From Parus major (lineage: Eukaryota > Chordata > Aves > Passeriformes > Paridae): a stretch of 64,000 bases of DNA. This document shows, in pieces, positions 33,541 through 43,565 of the stretch. The position numbers and the translations under genes were made by a program. Below the pieces are notes generated by a model. It was not told where the DNA came from and ran no database searches. It saw only the letters and a program-made list of their open reading frames with translations. The DNA lies in the NCBI RefSeq assembly GCF_001522545.3, contig NC_031768.1, positions 3,082,709-3,146,708 on the forward strand, given 5' to 3'. Numbering within the stretch: the stretch's first letter is position 1; every line of letters begins with the position of its first letter.

Positions 33541-34310
33541 AGATAAACACACAAAAGTTCAGATGCTTATCCAACTGCTTGCACTTCTTCAGTCTGCAGA
33601 ACACGTCTGGAAGCCTATCGAGCTCCCATCTCTCTGCCCCCACATGCCAAGAATGCTCCAGTTGCATTTTTTCATGGTGCTTTTGCATGTGTTGCTCTGG
33701 GGCTGTGCAGAACCGAAGGTTCCTAAAGGGGAGATGATGGGTGAGGCATGGAGGAAGTTCCTTCCCTCAGAGGCTGCCTTCAAGAACCTGCCAAAAGCTG
33801 TGGAGCGACCCAGTCCTTGCCAAAGGGCTCACAAAAAACCCATCTAAACCTCATGGGTAATAATAACCCTCCTCCACACTGCTACACCTTCCCTCCTTCA
33901 GCTAGGACTCGTTTCCCCAAATTAATTTAAAATTTATCAGTGCTCCCTGATCCAAGCACTGCCTCTCTTTGCCTTTAAGTCCCTCTTAGAACCTCCAGAC
34001 AGTGAGCTGAAATCCCCTGGATTCAGGAGCTTCCCTGGATTCAGGAGCTCCTGACAAGGATGTTTGCAGGCCCAGGATCTTCACCACAGGTACTCAGAAG
34101 GATTTAATTTTAAATTATGCCACAGCACACTCATACCTTCTAAGTAAATGGAAGGGCTGGAAACAGCACCCCACAGCCTGTGGAGAGTCCAAAAAAGCAT
34201 TATGATATCTAGAGATTAATAAAAAAAAACATATTCAGCCTGCATTTTCCAAAAAGCTCTAATTTAGGCTTTCTTTATATGTTTTTTTGTTGGTTTTTTT
34301 TTTTTTTTTT
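33541..34310. other. Unassigned single-copy DNA
   Basis: Plus frame 33521-33847 (108 aa) has no recognisable domain. An 18-base word GGATTCAGGAGCTTCCCT is nearly duplicated in tandem at 34019-34050. A T run lies at about 34296-34310. Confidence 0.4.
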
Positions 34311-34493
34311 CACAGAATCCAAAAGTCATGGAATGGTTTGTGTTGGAAAGGATCTTAAAAATCATCTTTTTCCACCCCAGCCATGGCAGGAACACCTCCC
34401 ACTGTCCCAGGAGCTCCCAATGTCCAGCCTGGCCTTGGGCACTGCCAGGGATCCAGGGGCAGCCCCAGCTGCTCTGGCAATTCCATCCCAGCC
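34311..34493 (-). mobile_element. CR1 LINE 3' end, minus strand, cut by a gap
   Basis: Plus strand has TCACAGAATCCAAAAGTCATGG, GGTTTGTGTTGGAAAGGATC, CACCTCCCACTGTCCCAGGA and CAATTCCATCCCAGCC and then runs into N. It is the same young subfamily as 31862-32155. The rest of the element must lie inside the gap. Confidence 0.93.
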
Positions 34494-35458
34494 NNNNNNN
34501 NNNNNNNNNNNNNNNNNNNNNNNNNNNNNNNNNNNNNNNNNNNNNNNNNNNNNNNNNNNNNNNNNNNNNNNNNNNNNNNNNNNNNNNNNNNNNNNNNNNN
34601 NNNNNNNNNNNNNNNNNNNNNNNNNNNNNNNNNNNNNNNNNNNNNNNNNNNNNNNNNNNNNNNNNNNNNNNNNNNNNNNNNNNNNNNNNNNNNNNNNNNN
34701 NNNNNNNNNNNNNNNNNNNNNNNNNNNNNNNNNNNNNNNNNNNNNNNNNNNNNNNNNNNNNNNNNNNNNNNNNNNNNNNNNNNNNNNNNNNNNNNNNNNN
34801 NNNNNNNNNNNNNNNNNNNNNNNNNNNNNNNNNNNNNNNNNNNNNNNNNNNNNNNNNNNNNNNNNNNNNNNNNNNNNNNNNNNNNNNNNNNNNNNNNNNN
34901 NNNNNNNNNNNNNNNNNNNNNNNNNNNNNNNNNNNNNNNNNNNNNNNNNNNNNNNNNNNNNNNNNNNNNNNNNNNNNNNNNNNNNNNNNNNNNNNNNNNN
35001 NNNNNNNNNNNNNNNNNNNNNNNNNNNNNNNNNNNNNNNNNNNNNNNNNNNNNNNNNNNNNNNNNNNNNNNNNNNNNNNNNNNNNNNNNNNNNNNNNNNN
35101 NNNNNNNNNNNNNNNNNNNNNNNNNNNNNNNNNNNNNNNNNNNNNNNNNNNNNNNNNNNNNNNNNNNNNNNNNNNNNNNNNNNNNNNNNNNNNNNNNNNN
35201 NNNNNNNNNNNNNNNNNNNNNNNNNNNNNNNNNNNNNNNNNNNNNNNNNNNNNNNNNNNNNNNNNNNNNNNNNNNNNNNNNNNNNNNNNNNNNNNNNNNN
35301 NNNNNNNNNNNNNNNNNNNNNNNNNNNNNNNNNNNNNNNNNNNNNNNNNNNNNNNNNNNNNNNNNNNNNNNNNNNNNNNNNNNNNNNNNNNNNNNNNNNN
35401 NNNNNNNNNNNNNNNNNNNNNNNNNNNNNNNNNNNNNNNNNNNNNNNNNNNNNNNNNN
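34494..35458. other. Assembly gap (965 N)
   Basis: Unresolved sequence between a minus-strand CR1 on the left and a plus-strand CR1 on the right. Open frames drawn through it are meaningless. Confidence 0.99.
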
Positions 35459-35675
35459 CTGTTTTGCACCAGGGGAGGCTCAGGGTGGGCAGCAGCAGGA
35501 ATTTGCCCATGGAAAGGGAGCTCAGGCCTTGGCAGGGGCTGCCCAGGGAGCTTTGCAGTGCCCATCCCTGGAGGTGTCACCTGGACGTGGCACTCAGGGC
35601 TCTGGGCTGGGGACAAGGTGGGGACAGGTTACAGCTGGGACTAAATCAAAATCTTTTCCAATTCTGGGATTCTGT
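35459..35675 (+). mobile_element. CR1 LINE (B-type) 3' end, plus strand
   Basis: Emerges from the gap with GCACCAGGGGAGGCTCAGG, then AGCAGCAGGAATTTGCCC, GGAGCTCAGGCCTTGGCAGG, the GGACGTGGCACTCAGGGC block and a degraded tip (CCAATTCTGGGATTCTGTC). About 155 bases are nearly identical to 55524-55680. In translation it covers the extreme C-terminus of the CR1 reverse transcriptase. Confidence 0.92.
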
Positions 35676-36059
35676 CTGTCAGGAACAAGACAATTAAACC
35701 AGGGGAGAAAAGGAGGTGGGGGAATATGGGAGGATTAATCCCATAGTGTTACAACTTTTCTTATTTAGTGAAAAGGAAATACAATTAGGAGGAATGTATT
35801 AAACACACCTACACAGATATCCAAATATCTCCCTGGAGCACTCATACTCCTGCCTGTGGAGGAAACAGGCAGGCGCCGCTTCCTTAATCAAATTAGAAAA
35901 CTAAACTTAAGATTATTCCCCTCCAGAGAGATATTTACACCTCCAAACATATTCAGCAAAGTAGAATATGAAGCTGAAAGGATATCACTGAATTATTTAT
36001 TATAGTTTTCTAATGTTCCAGGCTTACAATTTCAAACAGTAAAACGTACAGGGGAAAAT
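35676..36059. other. Unassigned AT-rich single-copy DNA
   Basis: No repeat or gene recognised. AT-rich and probably contiguous with the candidate element that follows. Confidence 0.4.
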
Positions 36060-36200
36060 GACTGATTACAGTGTACACCGGAAATTTTGGGGAATTAAAA
36101 GATAGCTGCTTTGCATAATAATTGCACACTTCCATTTCTGGGGGAAAATTAAAAAGCCATTGCTCCTCGCTAAAAAAGACTGTAATTGCAAATAAGGGAG
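36060..36200. promoter_or_regulatory. Candidate conserved element with octamer-like site
   Basis: Repeat-free AT-rich DNA with TTTGCATAATAATTGCAC at 36110-36127, which combines an octamer-like TTTGCATAA and a C/EBP- or homeobox-like core. GGGAATTAAAAGATAGC lies upstream and GACTGTAATTGCAAATAAG downstream, the latter an inverse octamer (ATTTGCAT-like). Two facing POU-type words within 60 bases is suggestive only. Confidence 0.25.
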
Positions 36201-36990
36201 TTTGGGGATGGGGGAGGGGAAAGAGAAAGGAGAGGGGGAGAGAAAGAATGATGGCAAAAGTTCATGTGGATGGTAACAGTGGATAAGGTGATGCTCCATT
36301 TAATTTTCCAAATTTCAACCAGTAAGGAAATGAGGTTTGCACCTTTTTGTTAGGTGAATGCACTGCACACACAATCATGGCATTGGTGTGCTGAATCTCC
36401 AACAGCACAGAGGAAAACCTGTAACTGAAGGCTTTTTCCAAGCAAATTTTCCTAAGGAATAGGTAAATTCATATAATTGTATTGTAATACTGGCCTGGGA
36501 ATAGTCCCACACAAGCCTCTGAATGAATCCCACTGAAATTGTTCTCCCAGCCTTCCATCATAATGATTTTTCATGCAGTTGTGACGAAGGTCTTCACTTG
36601 CACAAACCAAAAGCTTTCAGTGTGTTTGTACAAAAATCTCCTGGGGCCAGACTTTGGTGGCCTTTTGAGGGAGTTCACTGGTGAGGAGATTCCTGCATCC
36701 CATCTCTTCTGAAATGGAGAAAAGCTGGGAAATCCTTGCTGGGTGCCCTGTAGGATGCAGCTTATCCTGCCCATCCCACACAGTCACACTGGCTGACCCA
36801 GGGATTGCTTCCAGACTTGGCCAGAAGCTCAGGAAGCTTCTGGAACATCACAATGGAGGCCAAGACTATGATTTTAGAACATGTATCCTGAAAAGTTCCC
36901 CGAGACTGTTAGGCACGAATGAAAAATAAATATTTTTTAAATATTTAATTTATATAAAAAACACAAATTAAAATGTCAAATATTTTTATA
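36201..36990. other. Unassigned single-copy DNA
   Basis: A purine-rich G/A run at about 36200-36250, otherwise ordinary sequence without a supported gene. Confidence 0.4.
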
Positions 36991-37250
36991 AAAATATAAT
37001 ATAATGTAATGTAATATAATATAATATAATATAATATAATATAATGTAATATAATGTAATATAATATAATATAATATAATATAATATAATATAATATAAT
37101 ATAATATAATATAATATAATATAATATAATATAATATAATATAATATAATATAATATAATAAATAAATATATAATGAATCATATAAATATAATAAATAAA
37201 TATATAATAATAAATATATAAAATAAAAATTTATTTTAATAAGTAAATAA
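36991..37250 (+). repeat. ATAAT pentanucleotide microsatellite and AT-rich tail
   Basis: About 34 copies of a TAATA/ATAAT pentamer at 36993-37161, mostly perfect, with occasional G for A (ATGTAAT) near the 5' end. A degenerate AAATAAATATATAATA stretch follows to 37250. It generates artificial YYIIL-type open frames on the minus strand. Likely polymorphic in length. Confidence 0.97.
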
Positions 37251-37382
37251 ATAGTTGACACCCAGCAAAGACAAGCAAAGCCCCTCTAAAACACAGGCAG
37301 AGCAAAACTGAGGTGTCAGAGGGAAGGAAGCAGAACAAGTCTGTGAAGAGCTGGGAAAAAGCATTTAGGGATGAAGGACATT

Positions 37383-37878
37383 CCTTTGGTGAGTCCCCAC
37401 CTGGAACATGGCATGAAGTTGTGGTGTTCCCAACACTAGGACATGGAACTGATTGAGAAATTCCAAAGTTGATGTGGGAACTGGAACAGCTGCCCAGTGG
37501 AGACAGGGTGGGAGCACTGGGGATGTTCAGCCTGGAGAAGAGAAGGTTTTGTGGAGACCTCACAGCCTGAAGGGGCTACAGGGAACATGGAGAGGGACAA
37601 TTCATCAGGAGCTGGAGTGACAGGACAAGGGGGAACAGCTTCAAACTGAAAGAGGGGAATTTTTGGCCAGATACATGAAGAAATTCCTCCCTGGCAGGGT
37701 GGGCAGGGGCTGGGATGGAATTGCCAGAGCAGCTGGGGCTGCCCCTGGATCCCTGGCAGTGCCCAAGGCCAGGCTGGACATTGGGAGCTCCTGGGACAGT
37801 GGGAGCTGTCCCTGCCATGGCAGGGGTAGGATGAATTGATCTTTCAGATTCTTTCCAACCCAAACCATTCTGGGATTT
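37383..37878 (+). mobile_element. CR1 LINE 3' half-kilobase, plus strand
   Basis: The most complete intact 3' region in the window. It starts with GTGAGTCCCCACCTGG, has GTTCAGCCTGGAGAAGAG (encoding the FSLEKRR motif), GTGACAGGACAAGGGGGAAC (SDRTRGN-type motif), the GGATCCCTGGCAGTGCCC block and ends TTCTTTCCAACCCAAACCATTC. The 5' third is more diverged. Reading frames are broken, so it is inactive. It lies just after the ATAAT microsatellite. Confidence 0.94.
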
Positions 37879-38449
37879 TAAATACACATTTCCAGACATG
37901 AGAGCCATGACATTGATGCATCTTCCACAAGAAAACCCATCTGGAAATGCCTGACAGTTTCACAAAGATAATCTCAGTGTGAGCACTCAGTACAAAACCA
38001 AATTACACAGTAGATGTGCAGTAAGTGCCAACCTAATGGGACGTTTTTGTTTTGGGGTCAGCTGGGAAATTTCGATATTCTTCTCTTTTCCAGTCACCCA
38101 AAAACACGCCAGCTCAGCTTTCTGACCATAAATTATGTAAGTGGCTTCACTCATAACTCAACAAAAGCTGTTTAACTGTGGGAAAGGGATAGAAGAGACT
38201 TCTTCCCCCCCAGAGCTTTCTTGTCTTGGCTGGAGAGGAGCAAACTCAGCACATAAAAGAGAGATTCCCTTCAAGCCTGCCTTACACTTTCAGAGCTCTT
38301 ATTCCAAGGTGCTTCTTCAAAAAGCACAGAGAATTTACATTATCAGGGGGAGAAAATGGCATAGACCAAAAAACCAGCACAGCTCCACTGAGAAGTAGCA
38401 TGGCTACTGGGGTAATACAAAACAGGGCATGCTAATGTAAATAATTAAT
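37879..38449. other. Unassigned single-copy DNA
   Basis: No repeat or gene recognised. Confidence 0.4.
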
Positions 38450-39105
38450 ATCAGAAATGTTAATTGATACATCCTATTTCTATATTATATATTTATATTA
38501 TATACATTATCTTTTTATTATATATTTATATTATATATTTTTATATATTTTAATATATAAATATACATATATTTATATATTATATATCTTATATATATTA
38601 TATTTTATTTACATTTATATTACAATATTTATATTTATTATATAATATATATTATATAATAAATATAATATTTAATTTATATTTATACTATATATTATAT
38701 ATTTTATATATTATATTAATTTATATTTATAATACATATTATATATTATATATTATATTTATATATTGTATATTTTATATCTTTATATTGTCTTTTTTAT
38801 ATTTATATTATATAGTATTTAATTTTTATTTATATTATATAGTATTTAATATTTTATTTGTATATAATTAAATATTTTATATTTCTATTATATATATATT
38901 TAAATTTTTATATATTATATATATATGTGTGCCATATATATATTATAGATGTTGTGGTATATGTTATATTAATATATTCTATATGGTAATTAATGTAATA
39001 CATGTTAATATAAACAATATTAATATAAATTAAATATTTATTTATATTGGTATTAATTAAATATTTAATATTTCATTTATATTAATGAAATAAATTAATA
39101 TAAAC
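38450..39105. repeat. Long AT-rich low-complexity tract
   Basis: About 650 bases composed almost only of A and T, built from degenerate TATATTTATATTA and TTAATATAAATTAAATA words rather than one clean unit. The 3' part (about 38985-39100) turns into a TTAATATAAATTAAATATTT pattern with dyad symmetry. It has many possible cruciform-forming AT palindromes. No gene. Confidence 0.95.
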
Positions 39106-41133
39106 ACACTCCCAGCTTTGGTTTTGCAACAGGAGAACTGGAGAAGTTCAGCTTTTATGGAAATGGGATAAAAATAGCTCTGAGGAGATGGGAAGCCCTT
39201 GGTTTGCACAAGACCCAACAGGAATATTTCGAGTGTGACAGCGTGACCTGAGTCATTGGGAAGGGGCAAACCCAGGATGTTCCTCCTTTGTTTCTCCCTC
39301 TGCAAGATGTGGAGAGGAGACAGGTTAAAAACCACACACACACACACTTTTTACAGAGCACACAGCCACACTGTGGGATCCTCCACCATCAGATGTCACA
39401 GGAGTCAGAAATCCAACACTGGAAAGCTCAGGACAGTTCATGGGAGAAAAGTCCACAGAGAGATATAAACCACAGGAACTCAAATCCAGCCTCTGGGCCA
39501 GGAACTCCCCGTGCAGGGACTGCCAGGAGAGGGGAGGATGTGCTGGAGGAAACGTGAGGATGTGCCTGTCCCTCCTTGCAGCCTGCTCTGGGTGTCCCTG
39601 CACAGATTTGGGTGCTTTTTTGTCCCCTTGCTGTGGAGTTTCTCTTCTATAAGGCACCAAATGCTTTGGTCAAAACATTCAGCACTCAGGAATGCAAGTG
39701 ATAAAAATCCTTTGGTCCCCTCAGTGAAAAATTTCTGTGAGCATTCAGGCAATTCCTTTTCAGTTCTATAATCTTTACCAAGAATCTTGGGTTTGCTGCA
39801 TCTGAGGGTAAAGAAATAAGTGACAAAAACCTCCCAAAGTGAGTACAGTGGCCCTGGGGAAGATGGTCAGGCTGGAACCCCGTCTCCACCCACCCTGTGG
39901 TGATCAGGTCTGATCATCTGGCCAGCACAAAATTCTGAAATATCCACATCTATACAGAAATACAGGATTTGTGCTTGGTCAGGAGTGTTTGGGGGGACTT
40001 CAGGGTGGATTGCTCCCAAAAGTTACAGTACAGATCCGTCTCAGCCTGGAAAAAAATGAATAATATTTGTCCTTCCACTTTTCCTCCTTACTTAGCGCTT
40101 TCTGTCTCCACCTTTTGCAACTAAATATTTAAAGACACAAATTCTGAAATCTCCAGGAATGCAAATATCTGGGATTACCCAGAAGATTAAACAACTGAAG
40201 CCAGCGTCTCACCATCCCACACATCACCGATTCCATTCCTCAAGAGGCCATGGGAATTGATTTTGTCAGCAGTTTTTGTGGAATGCCTCAAATATCATTT
40301 GTTAAGTGGAAGCAGCCATTGCTCAAGAAGGAAAGAGATATGTGCCTGTTATGTAACTCACTGAATCTCTTTTTTTTTTTCTCTTGTTTTTGCCAAGATC
40401 CTCTTGATAATGGTGTGAATTGTTTAGGCAAGCTCATGCAGCCTACAGACATATGTACATACAATCTCTGAAAGAACTTTCTGTTCCTTGTTCCCAGGTA
40501 CACACCACACCATGTTGCATATTTTAAAAACCTGCTATAGCCTGTTAATAGAGTGTGGAAATAACCCTGGAGGATAAGGCACACAGAGTTTATTACATAA
40601 CTTTAGAAATTTTGGCCAGGAAAAAATGTCGATCCTATTAAATAGGTTTTAATGAAGTCAAGATTTAGTGGTTTTTATGATAATATCTTCATTCCAGTGG
40701 CTGTTCCAGCATGCCAAGTCCTGTGTCCCATTAGCCCCTTACCAAAGAACAAACTGTTATTGGTGGACTTTTTAAAAAATTTTTATTTGTAAAGGACGGG
40801 ATGGGAGGTTGCTCATGTTGGGTTTTTCTTTGTTTTTTTTTTACTATTATTCCCCTAAAATCTGATGATAAAGGGAATTCCAGTGAAGCAGTTAATAAAT
40901 AACACAAAAAATAAGTAGTTTGGAAAAAAATACTTAGGGATTGTCCTTGCAGCAGAACATGGGGCTTGAGTGGTGCCTTTTGGTTGAGACCCACTGAGAC
41001 ATAAAGATCTGCACTGGCATTTTGTACCTTTTAAACCAATCTTAGTCAAAAGAAACACAGGCTGAAGCTTTAATTAATACAATCTCAATTGCTCACAGGA
41101 CAATTTCTTCCTCTTTTTGACTACAACTGGTCA
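39106..41133. other. Single-copy DNA
   Basis: A short CA microsatellite lies at 39333-39348. The AT-rich part around 40250-40700 (AAATATCATTTGTTAAGTGG, TCCTATTAAATAGG) has conserved-element texture but no proof. Overlapping frames at 39256-39771 on both strands are not credible. No gene. Confidence 0.4.
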
Positions 41134-41650
41134 TGGAGCTGCTGGAGAGAGCCCAGAGGAGGCTCCAGGATGAGCAGAGGGATGGAGCAGCTCTGCTGGC
41201 AGGAAAGGCTGGCCCAGCTGCCATTGTTCAGCCTGGCCAGGAGAAGCTTTGGGCTGAGCTCAGGGTGGCCTTGCAGGGCCTGAAGGAGCCCCAGGAAAGC
41301 TGGAGAGAGACAATTGCCAANNNNNNNNNNNNNNNNNNNNNNNNNNNNNNNNNNNNNNNNNNNNNNNNNNNNNNNNNNNNNNNNNNNNNNNNNNNNNNNN
41401 NNNNNNNNNNNNNNNNNNNNNNNNNNNNNNNNNNNNNNNNNNNNNNNNNNNNNNNNNNNNNNNNNNNNNNNNNNNNNNNNNNNNNNNNNNNNNNNNNNNN
41501 NNNNNNNNNNNNNNNNNNNNNNNNNNNNNNNNNNNNNNNNNNNNNNNNNCCTGGGACAGTGGGAGCTGTCCCTGCCATGGCTGGGCTGGCACTGGGTGAT
41601 CTTTAAGGTCCCTTCAAACCCAAACCATTCCATGGTTCTATAACTCTATG
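41134..41650 (+). mobile_element. CR1 LINE, plus strand, interrupted by a gap
   Basis: The 5' part 41134-41289 is identical to 9634-9789. After the gap it resumes with CCTGGGACAGTGGGAGC and ends in TCAAACCCAAACCATTCC and TTCTATAACTCTATGATT. Distances on both sides fit one element of roughly 520 bases with the gap inside. It is sharply 5'-truncated at 41134 after the single-copy CTACAACTGGTCA. Coding remnant: ERLAQLPLFSLARRSF-like, as in the copy at 9508. Confidence 0.93.
41321..41549. other. Assembly gap (229 N)
   Basis: Unresolved bases inside the CR1 copy. Comparison with the copy at 9508-10095 suggests the hidden sequence is the middle of the CR1 3' part. Confidence 0.99.
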
Positions 41651-42600
41651 ATTATTGACTTCCCCCAGCTCCCCTGTGTGCTGAGATAATACCACTGTGA
41701 AAATTCAGAAAATGAGTCAAATTCCTGCAGAGACCCCCGGGATTAACCCCTCAGCATCCTCAGCACAGCCACCCCCGAGTTCAGGACCAGCCTGTACTGA
41801 ACTGCCCACATTTTATTGCAAGGAGAGGCTGCTTTATCCACACTATTTATCCACATTAACATAATTTGGGAGGGGAGAATATCAAACCAAATGAAACTTT
41901 AGTTAATTGCAGTGCATTTAATCAGCAGTGAAGACATATCCTTTCTTTGACAGCAAACTGGAAAAGCCCTTAAGCCATGTCATCGTTTGTAGAACAAAAT
42001 ATTTGCATTTTTATCCTGGAGGGATTTTGTTGCTTCATAGCAGAAGTTCTGGACTATTTTGTGTTGTGGTTTGAAGAAGCAAACTGAGCTGCATGTTCTC
42101 TGCTGCAATTGACTTTGAGGAAGTGTTAAAATGGAAATGTTAAATGAATTGCTTTGAAAGCCTTGATTTTCCATTGAAAGTAGTTCACTGTATACCGTGG
42201 CTGAAAACTCAGTGTATTTATGTGTCATCTAAATGTCTTCATCCTTTTCACAGCTTTTGATGAGGTATTACTTCAGCTGTGATGTTTATGCTATTTACTG
42301 AATGTGCTTAACTGTAAGAAAAATGAAACCATGTCCCAAATTCCTGGAGAGAAGTGCAGGAAAATCCTCTCTTCCTCTATGTGCACCCATCCTAAACCAT
42401 GAGCAAAGTGGATTCTGTTTTTCTGTAGATACTCTGCTGCACATCCCACCCACTTCCTCAGGTTTTCCATGGGTGCTGGACTTCCAAGGACTGGGATGGG
42501 ACCCACAGCAGAGCTCATAAATGAGCACCAGGACACATCTCCCAGTGCCTCCACCCCACAGTCCTCTCATCAAGAAGAGAATTTACATGGGCCACATTAG
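41651..42600. other. Single-copy DNA with conserved-element texture
   Basis: The part at about 41810-42060 is repeat-free and AT-rich (CCACATTAACATAATTTGG, TTTAGTTAATTGCAGTGC, AAATATTTGCATTTTTATCC). It could be a conserved enhancer. The remainder is ordinary and no frame is convincing. Confidence 0.3.
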
Positions 42601-42624
42601 CATAATCAATCAGGCTCAATCCAT

Positions 42625-42648
42625 CCTCTTACTTCTGGAAGTAAGAGG
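42625..42648. repeat. Perfect hairpin, 11-bp arms
   Basis: CCTCTTACTTC and GAAGTAAGAGG are exact reverse complements separated by TG. About 200 bases upstream of a second perfect hairpin. Confidence 0.9.
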
Positions 42649-42842
42649 CTGAACTACTGGATGCTTGAAGTTTTTGACTTGTAAATCAGCCATCTGGTAC
42701 CAGCATCACTAGAAAAGAAGAAATACATAAAAAACCCTGCTCAGTCTGCGAAGTTCACAAAGACAACACAGCCTGCTCTTCTTCCTTAATATTTTTCCCC
42801 ATTTTTTTTTTTATTTTTTAACTTCTTTGCTCTGGGCTGTTC

Positions 42843-42867
42843 TGATCCTCACACTTTGTGAGGATCA
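42843..42867. repeat. Perfect hairpin, 11-bp arms
   Basis: TGATCCTCACA and TGTGAGGATCA are exact reverse complements with a 3-base CTT loop. No following T-run that would suggest a terminator, and in a vertebrate context that would mean little anyway. Confidence 0.9.
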
Positions 42868-42869
42868 AA

Positions 42870-43320
42870 TGAACCCCATAACCCCTAGAAAATCAACCCC
42901 CACACAAATAAAGTATATGGAGGTGGATATTGCGTAGATGTTCCGAGATGGGCATGTACCAGTGTCGGAAAAGAACCACAATGAATATTATAATGAGCAT
43001 GTTGGAGACTGGGTAAGATCAATTACACCCTCAACAGTAAAACTGATGTCACAGAAGGTTGCAAGAGCTCCAGGTAAATGTTGTGGGGCAGGATGCCAAG
43101 AGCTGTAAGTTCTTCAGCTGAAGAAATTCAAAGCCACATTAGCATCAAGATAAGAAAAAATAAAGGCATTAAAGGAGACAGAGCTACAGCACACAGCAGC
43201 CATGACATCACTGGAGTACAGTGCAAAAACACATTTGCTCGCTGTTGCAAGTTCTACTTCTGATTTTACTTATACTGGGAAACAACTCTGTCAAGGTCAC
43301 TGAAACCACAGATGTGCAAA
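42870..43320. other. Unassigned single-copy DNA
   Basis: No repeat or gene recognised between the second hairpin and the CpG-bearing segment. Confidence 0.4.
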
Positions 43321-43565
43321 CACCGATCCCTCCGAGTCCAGCGTTGCGTAAGGTTCGGTTTAATGATAATCTCCCAAGGGTGGCTTTTAAAACCCATCCT
43401 TCCACATGAGACACTCGAGATGATTTCACACTTGGTGCTTGCTTCCAGGCCTCAAAGGGTTACGTTTTTAGTGTGAGATTAGCTATATTCAGAACGAAAC
43501 TTCCTTTGCCATCGGCGCAGTGAGTGTGTCAGGATATTGCTGCTGCGGCGGCAACAAAGCCTCCT
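43320..43565. promoter_or_regulatory. CpG-bearing candidate conserved element
   Basis: Contains CpGs in ACCGATCCCTCCGAGTCCAG, GCGTTGCGTAAGGTTCGG and GCCATCGGCGCAG, and a GCTGCTGCGGCGGCAAC block at 43540-43556, in CpG-poor surroundings. It also contains AT-rich words (TTTAATGATAATCTCCC). Repeat-free and non-coding as far as I can see. Could be a constrained element or a small unmethylated island. Confidence 0.3.

Noticed and set aside
34264..35738. Open frames of 382-472 aa on both strands
   Set aside because: They run through 965 N and CR1 sequence and have no meaning.
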